NCBI RefSeq assembly: GCF_036324505.1
Contig: NC_086357.1
Location: 24,643,293-24,707,292 of the forward strand
Origin: Eleginops maclovinus
Taxonomy: Eukaryota > Chordata > Actinopteri > Perciformes > Eleginopidae
Direction of reading: 5' to 3'
Length of the DNA: 64,000 nt
The translations under genes were made by a program, and so were the position numbers. Position 1 is the stretch's first letter. The number at the start of each line of letters is the position of its first letter. Positions 1 through 21,100 of this stretch are shown here, in pieces. The notes under the pieces were generated by a model that worked only from the letters and a program-made list of their open reading frames with translations, did no database searches and was not told the DNA's origin.

Positions 1-9420
<9,420 letters not shown>

Positions 9421-11904
9421 TGTCGGAGACATCCAGGGGAGAGGGTGCACATTTTATTTAGGGTAACATCCACATGCACAAGAGCAAAAAGTCCATTAAG
9501 AACTGCACACATTTCTGCACAGCCCTCCAATTTAAATAAGAATATACTGCAGTTTTACATATATTGTCATGTATTCATTGTTGTTTTAGATTTATTCATC
9601 CCAAATTGTGAAGTTACTTTGTCACAGCAGCAGTGTTATCAAGCATTACACAAGTTGGAAATATTTAAAAGATACAATAAGGTACAAATATTAAAAATGT
9701 AACATTAGCTAACTAATAACTCAATAACATGTTTCTTTTGTATATGTTGTAAATACTTTCTTCATTCTTTTTTAAATTAAACATTTTCTGTTTATAATTG
9801 TTATATTTTTGACCTTCTCCTACAACTTATTTACTTATGTTGTTTAAACCAAAGCAAATTCCTTGTATGTGTAAACGTAGTTTCAATGAATTAAATTCTG
9901 ATTCTGGAACCACCATAAGAATCCTTAATAATAGGAAGGAAATTAAGTGACAAATATTTGATACACCAATAATACAGTATTTTAAATTTGTAGAACCTTT
10001 TCACGATTAAATGTGTTCTTTTTTATTGAATGAGTAAAATGGGGGAAAATATAGACGAATACATTTGTTAAACAAAACATTTCCAGCAAACCTTTGTTCG
10101 TCCAGATGTTCATAAGAACCTCTCAAGGTTTTTCTTACAAATCAAGTGAAATAAGTTACATTTAAATACACTCACAGGTTCTGAGCAGCAACGTCTTTCT
10201 TTAATGCGTATTCTTTATGAATTCAGATGCAAAATGTTTGTTGTAGAATTGTTATTAAACAGAGACATTTTCTTCCTCGACATCATTCAAACATATTTCA
10301 TTTACAGATTTTCTTTCAGCCTTAGGGATGTCTTCCCTAGAACGCTTGATTTATAGTGCAGAAAGTATTTTATTTTGACCCTTAAGTACCAAATACCAAG
10401 TCTTGCATGAATTTAAAAAGGAACTTAATGAATATGTAGAATGCATAAAATATTTAAAGGACTCAAAAATATACACTCAAACCCTTGAAGACTGCACTTG
10501 TGTTGTTAATGTTTTATTTTGAGTCCTACTGTGTAAAATATCTTCTTTAATTAAGTGTTAAATCCACGCACTGTGAGCTCATCCTTACTGCTAGCCTACA
10601 GCTGTTGATCTTTACTGTCGCCTCTGAGCTTCACACGTTTATATTAGATCATCTGTCTGCAAACAGAGAGGAGCACATTTACTCAAGTACTTAAGGAGCC
10701 TACTACTCTGAAATACTGGTTCTTTAACTTTGGAATTTACATGTTATGTATAATATTCTGTTTGGGAGGTTTTTCAGGTGTCCAGACACACAGCAGTAGA
10801 AATATTCAGACCCTTTCTTTGTATTGCCAGTGGAAGGACCGTCGATTACTCATTTTTATAACTGCACTTATTGTAAGATTTAAAGATGCACAATTATCAT
10901 TGTATTACTCTGGATGGTGTGGACTTAAGACAGACTTACATCTTGTGAAAATCCAAGTGACAATACAACCTGAATAAAGAAGCAGGAAATGTGAATAATC
11001 AAGTAAATCATTACTACTTTATTTTAGGCTACTTTCAACCACTGCAGTAAAGATGTTTTGAAAATGTGAATACAACTGTAAAATGCTTGTTTAAATTGTA
11101 CTTTCTTTTTATTAACTAAGCCAACTTCTCTTCTATGTCAGGTAAGGACTTGTTATTTATCCTTTTGATATGCCACTTTTATCTGATGGGGATTATGACC
11201 GAAGTAAAGTCAAATTGTTTTCCCCCATGTTTCCTCTCTGTATTTAAATCTTAGGCTACCAGAAAATACTGCAGAGTCAGGTGACATCTTGTGGACGTGA
11301 GATGTAGTTGCAGGAGGTGGGTTCAGTAAAACACAATTCATTTAAAGTCCTCATTAAAAGTAGACTAAATACTCCAAATACTCTGTGTTGGATTAGATGT
11401 TGTATATTAACCTGAATCTGCTATATAAAGTATAATATGCTCTGAGATGTAGGTCTCAAGCCTGATAAAGGATGGGAACCATTCGTAGAAGTGAATTCAT
11501 AGTTCGAAGAGAGAAAACATGAAGAGACGGAGGTGCTCCATCACCTCCAGTTCATCCCCGCGTTAATCATTGATCATCATCTGTTTCCCACAGCAGCCGG
11601 AGACAGGGGACAAAGTCTCCTCTCGTCCTCTTCCTGCTGCTCACTCTGCCTGGGAGGATTGATCATCACATAGAAACAAGCTTAGAATACAACGGTCCTC
11701 GTGCAGCATTCCGGTTAATGGCCACGTTTTCATATACATGGAATTTGCTTAGGTGTATTGATACCATGTTCAAAAATATTCAGAAAAAAGGCATTTAAAA
11801 ATAAATCCACTAACAAATGTAATGTGGAAATATAGTTAAAGTAGCAACAAGTCAAAGTCCTGTAAAAAGTCCCATAAACACACATTTGTTACAAAAAGAT
11901 AAGT

Positions 11905-12064
<160 letters not shown>

Positions 12065-12662
12065 AGTCTTTCCCCTCCCTTGTTACCATGGCTATGTAGA
12101 GCTCAGGTGAACTCTACCTGAGACCGCGAACACCTGGACCGACCGGTTCTGCGGGCCGAGACAAAAGATTGACACCCTAATACCAGGCGAGGAGGAGGAG
12201 GGACCAAAATACCTGCTACACTTCATCTCTGCTCAGAAACACTCTCAGGGTGAAATACAACTTGCTGCTGAAATCACTGATTCATCACTGAACCTGTTTT
12301 AGTACTCAGTAATGAGTTTTTACCAAAGTGTATCACTGTATTATGTGATTTATAAATGGTTGTATATTTGATTGAATAATATATTAAGTTTTATACAATT
12401 TAAGGTTTTATATTTTAATTTTACATGTCAACGCCCAACTACACCCCCGGCTTTAAAATTAACTAAAGCTATAAACTCTCTCTTCTCTGTTTTGGAAATA
12501 CGCTTAATTGCATTGTCCTTCTCAAATTAAAATAAATGAAAATGTATACAGACATTTTAGTATTTTTTGTATTCTGTGAGTATCCAATTGTATTGCTTAA
12601 TATTTTTTTGTATCACATGCAAAGGGAAATTGAAGTTTTGTAATGAACACTCAAATAATACA

Positions 12663-12708
12663 AATACTATAAGTATATATATAAATATATATATATACTT
12701 ATAGTATT
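12663..12708. repeat. Perfect 20-bp-arm AT-rich inverted repeat
   Basis: Arms 12663-12682 and 12689-12708 are exact reverse complements, separated by a 6-nt loop. A partial third copy of the arm sequence (ATAATACTATAAG) follows at 12723-12735. It could extrude as a cruciform. It may be the core of a small palindromic repeat or a byproduct of TA-tract expansion. Confidence 0.9.
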
Positions 12709-14399
12709 ATATACATACATATATAATACTATAAGAATTGTTAACTGAAATCTGGTGATGTACAGGTAATATTTCCGGATACATTAATAGTATTAAAGTA
12801 ACTCTTCAGTGCTTGGAAGTTGAAACATGAAGCTCTCTGCAGCAGAAACTTTATCCGCATCGCGTTCATTCTGCTGTCAAAACAAACTACGTTACAGAAC
12901 AACCACTTCCGGTGCGAGCTTTTCAAAATAATGCTGTTTGACCATGTAAAGCACTTCGGTGGAAAAGTAAACATAACCTCAAAGTGGGTACATGACATCA
13001 CAAAGTTAGACAGTATGGAGTATATATATATATATAAAGAGTTATTTAACACACACAATTTAGCACATTTCTCCACAATAGTAATTTAATGTAGATATTA
13101 TACATATATATATTTTTTAAATCACAGTAAGCGTACATATTTTCATAGTAGTTTTATATATTCTTTTTCTTTAAAGTAATGCTATGATTTCTTAATGTAT
13201 TTTTTCCAATATTCTTTATTATTTTTACATTACATATTATCTGTTTTCTCTCATACTGTGCTGATGTATGCACTAATACTATAAAGTTTATTAATTGTAT
13301 GTGAAAACTACTATTCTGATTGTGATACAGGAATAAAATAGTAGATAACACATGCCAAAAATACTACAAACTAAAAAAAAAAAAAACAGTTCAGGTTTCT
13401 GTCAAAAACCTGAAAATAACTACATCCTGGTTCCAGGGATTCTTCCCTGATACATTCCGTCATCCTGATGTCAGAAATCAATACATTATTAGAGATGGAA
13501 CCAGCCTCATGGCTAATCCTGGCATATTTATCATCACATTTGATCGTTTTCAATGACCATGTGAAATCAATGAATGAAAAATAAGTATTGTTGAGGGTAT
13601 CATTTACTGGAGTTTTATCTGGGTGTCAAAACTCAAAGACCACATGAACAGGGAACTTAGTGAAACTTTCCTTTGGGCTAATATATCAAGTTTCCTGTCA
13701 ACACATGCAGTGGTCTGGCCTGTTCTTACAGCTTTGTGTATTTTGTCATAATCGTTTACTTCCAGCAGACGTCAATGCAAGACTAGTGAGCAGCTTATTG
13801 ACTTTGGAACAATATACATGAGGAGTGGTCAATATCAACACTGAATCACACCACAGGTGGAAAAATAGACTGCAGCACTCTCTGTGTGTGGACACGACCT
13901 TTTAAATATTCAGTTACAAGCAAAAGGCAATCATTTAAAATGACATTTATGTAAAATTAATTAAGTATTTAACACAAAATGTACTTAAGGAAATCAAAAG
14001 TGTGTAGTCCTCACTGCAGAAAATTGCTCCTATGAGATGTTAATCATAATTATGCATTACATGATTACTACGCACTGTTTATTTGTATATAGTATTGGTA
14101 TGTTCTATGGAAATCATCATATTCTACAAATTGATCAGTTGTATTGCATGTAAAATCATTCATGAATTTCAATCAGAATGTTTTATTTATCTAGTGGTAT
14201 TTCGGTTTCGTGACATTTAAGGATAAGAACATTAAAATAAAGTAAGAACATCCAATAAAAGGATGAAATATATAATTACATAAACATAAGAAATTCAAGT
14301 AATATTAAATTATATATATGAATCTAAACTGTGCACTGTTCTACGATATAAAATGTGTAATATGAATGATAAGTTATATCCTCATGCTCTTATTTTCTA

Positions 14400-14765
14400 A
14401 GCAAACTCGCCTTACTTCCGGCGCTGCTGCGGTAGTTTGCCGCTCTCTAGCCGCGAGTGCATTCCTGCCGCAGAGCGTTTCCAGCGGAGCACGGAGCTGC
14501 ACATTCCTCTGTAGGTGCGGTGTGGACTTTCCCGGGCTGGAAGTTGTTTCGAGTGGGCTGAAAGAGACTTTAAAACATTTGTTTTAAACTCCACATCAGT
14601 GCTCTAAACAATGACGCTGCCTGAGCGCTTCAGCGACAGTAGCTGCTAGTTGTTAGCCGCAGGTGGAGGTGGATCGGGAGGGACGCGGTGAGGGAAATGG
14701 AGCGCACCGAGAAATCAGAGACTGTACCTGCTCGTTTTCAGGGAGTGTGACGGACTGATTTGCAG
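14400..14765 (+). promoter_or_regulatory. gna15: Probable gna15 promoter and noncoding 5' exon
   Basis: A sharply GC- and CpG-rich block interrupts AT-rich DNA about 300-600 bp upstream of the gna15 start. It contains ACTTCCGG at 14414-14421, the reverse complement of an ETS site, a frequent core-promoter element of TATA-less genes. A good donor, CAG followed by GTAAAAG, occurs at 14765/14766. A pyrimidine-rich acceptor ending at 15027 would join it to the 16 nt before the ATG. A spliced 5' UTR is therefore plausible, but only transcript data can settle it. The block could also simply be unspliced 5' UTR. Confidence 0.4.
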
Positions 14766-15042
14766 GTAAAAGAAAGATGTTTTTTGAACTGTTATGCCTG
14801 TGACTTCCTCTTGACTTAGCACAAAGTTGATTAAGGTGTACTATATATGATGTCAACACACTGTATAAGTGTGAAAACACCTTTTCAACACCTGCAATAG
14901 TGTAGCGACACTTTTCAAGTGTACCTGTCTAAGTTTGACTCAAAGCAAGATTTCCGGGGGGGTGTGTTAGAATAAATCCGGACAGGTCGTAGCAGCTGAT
15001 TATTCATTAACAGTGTTTTCCTCAAAGGGTTTTCTTTGGGCC

Positions 15043-15193
15043 ATGGCGGGCTGCTGGCCGTGCTGCCCCCGCCTGTGTGTGTGCTGTCTGTCCGAGGAGC
15101 AGAAGACCAGCATCGAGGTGGACAAGGAGATAGCGAGGATCCTGAAGCAGCAGAAGAAGAAGGAGAGAAAGGAAATTAAAATCCTCCTGCTGG
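15043..15193 (+). CDS. gna15: gna15 coding exon 1
   Basis: Codes residues 1-50 plus one base of Gly51, with donor GTCAGT. The N terminus [15 protein letters not shown] holds six cysteines in 15 residues, followed by an amphipathic basic helix (residues 18-46) that would contact G-beta-gamma. It lacks the MTLES extension of GNAQ/GNA11, as GNA15 does. Confidence 0.93.
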
Positions 15194-18100
15194 GTCAGTG
15201 CCATCTTTTTATTGCATTTACTGAGGTACTGTGCTTTCCGTTTTCTGCTACTTTATTCTTCACTACATTTGATAGACAATGTTTTACTTATATATAATAC
15301 TTTTTGCTCCAAGACATTCAACTTGAAAATTGAAATTAATAATACAAATTTAAATGATAAATAATTGATCATAAATGCCAATTATTATCAGTTTAATATT
15401 GCATTTAAAACTATGTTAATAATATAATATAAATTGTATTTGTACAAGATGATAATATTTAAATAAAATAAAACCTGTTTGGAGCCATGATGAAATATGC
15501 AAGCTACCTGGCAGTATATAGTAATGAAAAAATACACATTTGACCAGCTCATTCATTCAATTAATACACAATAATAATTTGACTGATGTATGTTATAGTT
15601 ATTGTTTTTTATTTTTTATAACTTTGATGCTTTTTGAATAATCTGTTGTCCATAATGAGCATTTTTACTTTTAGTGCTCGAAGCAGACTATGTTTTGATG
15701 CCTACTTTGACCTAAGTGACATTTTGAATGCAGGAATTTTACTTGTATCAAAGTATTCAAACACACTCCATTATTACTCCATTCACTTAAGTAAAATATC
15801 TCAGTACTTCTTGCACCTCTGGTTTAATACGAGATGAAAGAAATGATGGCAATTGTAAATTAATGAGCACAGACAGTTTAAAAGGACATGATAAAGGAAC
15901 GCCCTTCTTGCACATTAACACTGCCCGTCCTGTTTGGTAGCCCCAGTGTCAAAACTATGTGAAGCATGTGTCACTGTGAGAGTATGCGAAGTATGGTTCA
16001 GATTGGGATCGGTTGTACCTGAAAGCCACAGAAACCTACGGGCCTGCAGCTCGTTGGAAGACTCTCTGATGTTTGATTTAATCTCTAAGACTGAAAATGA
16101 ACTTTGAAGTGAACACGTCTTAGAGACAGACATCCGGTTCTGTCACCAATTCTGTTGTGACATACTGGTTTTCCATTAAGGGTACTTTTTTTATCACTTA
16201 ACTGCAGAAGTAGCTGAGAAACAGCGCTGAAATGACTCAGAGTACTGTTGAAATTTAGCTTACTGATCCATTTACTGTTCTTTCAATTCATTTTACTCAC
16301 AAAGTAAAACCATAGGACGAAAGGAGATATGTGAAAGGGAGACCTTGATAAGACATATGAAGCTTAACATTCGACACAAAAAAAAAGAGTATTTACAAAA
16401 TATATTTACAAATCTAGAATTGGAGAGTTCATGTGTTGTACAGAAACATTTACAAGTTAAAAACACCAAAAACCTTCAACACTAAATAAAAAGGACAAGT
16501 ATTTTCATCATTCTTCACTTTGGTTATGAAGATTTAATCAACACATACAAATTAGTAGAGTCACTTGAAGTCTCCAACAGCTGCTGCCTTAAGCTCTTTC
16601 CTAAAGAGTGGATTCATGATTTAATATCAGTCTGAACATTTAGTCCTCTACATTTGACTTGCCTGTGTTTTTGAGGCCCGACAGACTGTAAACACAGGAC
16701 AAAAAGGAGCCCGTTTAAACTAGAGCAGGTTTAAAATGGTACAAACAGTCTTGCCGAACTAAGTCTGTCAATCCTCTTAACACTTACGTGTGTTTATTAT
16801 TAAAAACAGATATTGATGTTGGCCATGAGGGATGTGCAAAATGTCACCATTGTCAGTAGGTGTGTATGTGTGTGTTAAAAGGTCAATGTGGTGTAGATTT
16901 GTATCTCCTATAGAACTGCGGGATGACTCCATAGTAGATTTCTTGCAGGGAGCATCAATATTATATGTTCGTTAGTGCCATTTTACTCTGTTTTCGGTCT
17001 GCACCAACTCGTAGCAGGCACATTTGGCTCTTGGTCTAATATATGCTCCACTTTGTTTACCAGCTAGTATTTAACTCTGTCTGCTGTTTGGTGCTGAGCA
17101 GGATGTGTACAGAGTGAGCTTTCATCATCGAACAAACACTAAACTTTAAAACCCAGACAATGAGCTGAAAGACGCTAAAACCTCCTGAGGTCTTGGTGAG
17201 TACATCACTGAGAGCAGCATCAAGCTAGTATCTCACAATATTTAACCTAAACCGGAGTAAAAAGTTCAGAAAGTCTTCGAACATTTCCTCATTCCTGTCT
17301 CAATAACCTCTTTAAAAACTCGTCTTCAAACTCACTAACAGTTTGGTTTTGTCTAACTTTTAAACATGAATTATCTGGTTTCGTATCCAGTAATATACAT
17401 GCCTTATTATTGTTTCTATAGGGGAACGCCTATTAATAAATACTATAGTTATCAAATATTATGATTATTATGATTATTATTATATAGTACACAGTCGGGC
17501 CCTTCTAGATCCTGGTGTGAAGAAACCTTCTCAGCAAAGTTTCTGTTTGTCTTTCAGTAACTATTTTAAATCCCCCTTGACATTTAATCAGTCAAATTCC
17601 AAATCTTTTCACACCTACAACATTTCAGTTCACCTGACCTGCATGTGTTTGGACTGTGGGAGGACCCATAGAGACTCAGGTAGAGCATGAATACACAGAG
17701 GGATAATCCAACAGGGATGCGATGATGCTCCGTTGACAGATGTGTCCTTTATATAGTTGTTTTTGAGGCTGTATTTGGTGCAGAACCTGTGATTTTTAAA
17801 GCACTTAAGTAAATGAAGACATTATCAATTCCTCAGGGACTGGAGAAAGTGGAAAAACCACCTTCATCCGGCAGATGAGAATCATCCACGGACGAGGCTT
17901 CTCAGAGGAGGAGAGGAGGAGTTTTGCCAAATGCATCTTCCAGAACATCCTCACAGCCATGAAGGCTATGACAGGAGCCATGACCGTGCTCAAAATCCCC
18001 TACTTCATTCCAGAGAACGAGGTACAGCCGCAGATAAACAAACAGAGCTGTGCGGGCATCAGGGCAGGCAGTGAGATTGTGCCCACATTAAACAAGCCGC

Positions 18101-21100
18101 ATCAAACACAGAAACACAGAAACACACACCCAGCATGCTGTAGTCTATAAATAAACAAGTCAGTTACAGATTAAGTGCTGACTGTCACAAACACTTTTTT
18201 CAGATTTACGGGAAGTGGCTGCAGGACATCAACACGGTGCAGATCAGCCATCTGGAGCGCGGCTACGTGGACGCGATCCGCCGCCTCTGGGCAGACTCGG
18301 GCGTGCGCGCGTGTTACAGCCGCCGCTGCGAGTACCAGCTCCTGGACTCCACAGAGTAGTGAGTATCTGTATGAGGGAATCAAGTGAGCAAACACAGAGC
18401 TGTGAAAGAAGATGTCACACTACATCAACCTGCAAAAGAAGGGGCCAGATGCAGCATCAAAATGTCAGGGGAGAAAACAAAAACTCACCTCTTCAATCTC
18501 TAAACAGTAATGAGATGGTATTATGTATATATTGGACATTTTTCACTCTTTACAAGAAAATAATCAACAGATGAATCCATAACATGATAAATAATTGGCT
18601 TGACAGAAGTTAAATACTATATCCAATGTAAAGTATGACTTTCTGTATCAGCTGATGACAACGTGCAGCACCTTCTTGTTGTATTGTTTGTTTATCCAAC
18701 GTCTGACATTTGAACCAAAACTCACACGTGTGACTGAAAGGTTTTAAATGAACAGTCTCTGGCAGGCGGAGACGATCAACAGCACCAAAGTGGCCTCGGG
18801 CGATTTGCTCAATGTTCTTCATCCTGACATTGGTTGCTGCCAACCTTTAGAAAACACTATAATAGAAATCATTTATAGAGGACAGAAGCTACACATGCAT
18901 ACAGGAAGGTAAAGAGAGATCATTTTGTTTCAGAGTTCCCTGAACACAACATTAAAAACATACCAAGATCTCTCAGGGCAAAGTATGGCGAGAAGGCAGT
19001 TGGGACTACCATCTAGGTTTATAGTTTACAGCCTTAAATGTAACTTTTTGAGGACGTAACCGTATCATCTGGAGGAAGCTTAAGCAGGGCCTTTTCTACT
19101 TCAAAGTTTCCATTTTGTCAGTGTTATAAATTCTCAGTTGTAGTTTTCTTTTACTTATTTGATTTGATTAAGGAAAAAACTACTTTTTGTGACATTTCTT
19201 TGACAAAAGGGCTCATTTTTTCTCTATCTCCCTCTTTTGTTGTCTTTGTTTCAGCCCCACATCCTCAGTAGAGTTTTATCCTATGTGTTTTTGTACTGAG
19301 ACCACTGGAGGGGGCTAGTTACCCCACAATGTACTTCATTCAGCCATTTTCCAGCCATGTTGAAACCGACAGTTGATCAAAGAGTGAATAAGGAATCACA
19401 TCAAACTGTTCAGTAAGACAAATGAAACATGCGTCATCGTTTAAAGTACTTAGGAGAACCTGAATGTCACAAAGCAGTACATTAAATCAACATGAAAAGA
19501 TGTGCGAGCCTCACGCTCAAAGTAAGTAACGTGTCCCAGAACAAAGGCTCGGCCTGCATCTGTTGTCTCTTTCTTATTGCAGCTCGGTCCTGGTGTTTAC
19601 CCAGCAGCTCAATCATGGCGCTGTGAGCTTGATAAGAGACCAGCGATAGCTAATGACAGCTTGTATCAACACGAGCCATAAAGCCTTCATCTGTGCACAC
19701 GGGGATATGGACTCGCTCCACTTCCTTCTTGTATTTTTAATCACTGGTTTTTTTAATCATCATCATCATATATCTTGTGTCCCTGCAGTTTGCTTTACAT
19801 GTGGAGTAAACAGAGGCAATATGTTGTTACCGGAGGTCGGTCTTTAGCACCACTGTAAACTTTCTCTCCTTCAGCTACATGAATAACCTGGACCGCATCT
19901 CCGCCCCGGACTACATCCCCACAGAGCAGGACGTGCTGCGGGTTCGATTCCCCACCACGGGCATCCACGACTACTCCTTCACCATCAAGACCATCACACT
20001 AAGGTGACAGTCTTCAGATTACTGCTCTTAATTCCCTTACTTCTGTACTCTATGTTTTGAGTGCTTAAGTGCTTTCCTGGATAGAGCATTGGAAGCAGGA
20101 CCTAACTAATCCTATCAAAGTTGCTCACTGCCACGTGAAAGAAAAATGGATTCAATACAGAGTAAATAATTACTGAAATCTCCTGGACCCATTGGACCGA
20201 TAAAGGAGTTCTTGCTTTTGCCTTAAGCTGCTTCTCCAATCCGCTCAGTCCGGTCTCCACTCTGTCAAATGAACCAAGAGGAAAATAACTCTGGATTCAT
20301 GGACATTTACTATTTTTTGTAAATGTCCCCAATGTGCAACAAATAAAGGATTTCTGATTGACAATGTTAAAACATAATGATTCAAGTGTCAGTCCGAAGC
20401 AGCTGATTTACTTTGATTTACTGAGGTCTCTTTCCCAATGTAAGTCAATGGTAAAATTAAAAAGATGATACCACAGGTTGGCCAATACTGAAATGTGTTT
20501 CGCTGCACTCGTCCTGCTGTCTTGGTTCATACTGAGAGGAATGGCTAAATGCCGTGCACTATGAGAACCCGGATAGGTGAATTATGACAGCTTGGGGCAG
20601 CAGTGGCTCAGTCAGTAGGGACTTGGTCTTGGGACCGAAGGGTCGCCGGTGCTTGTCCCGATCGGACCAAAAAATATGGAGTGAGCTGGTAGCTGGAGAG
20701 GTGCCAGTTCTCCTCCTAGGCCACTGCCGAAGTGCTCTTGAGCAAGGTACCTAACCTCTATCTGCTCCCTTGGCGCCGGGTACCTGGCTGCCTATCTGCT
20801 CTGCCACCTCTCCTTTGCATGTGGTTGTGTGTGCATGTATTTCCTCTGTGCATGTATATTAATTTGTGTCAACACAACAGAGTAGAGAAAGCAATTTCAT
20901 AAAAGTATGTCTTCTTCTAAAAGATAGGAGTTGTAAGTGTGAAGCTCTAGACACTTCCAACCCTCAACGAACGTCATCTCGGCTACCGAAGAGCCGTGAT
21001 TGGGGTTGATTTGCTAAACAAATACAAGTTACCCATGTGTTTTCTTATGACTGTGTAGTGATATCGTAATATAAGATACGATATCACTACACAGTTATTA

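Noticed and set aside
18171..18574. Alternative open frames on both strands over gna15 exon 3
   Set aside because: Shadows of a GC-rich exon whose true frame gives the conserved helical-domain sequence and the family exon size.
20594..20680. tRNA gene at the SINE head (also 62535-62620)
   Set aside because: A- and B-box-like motifs are present, but no cloverleaf acceptor stem pairs and the same body follows in both copies, as in a SINE.
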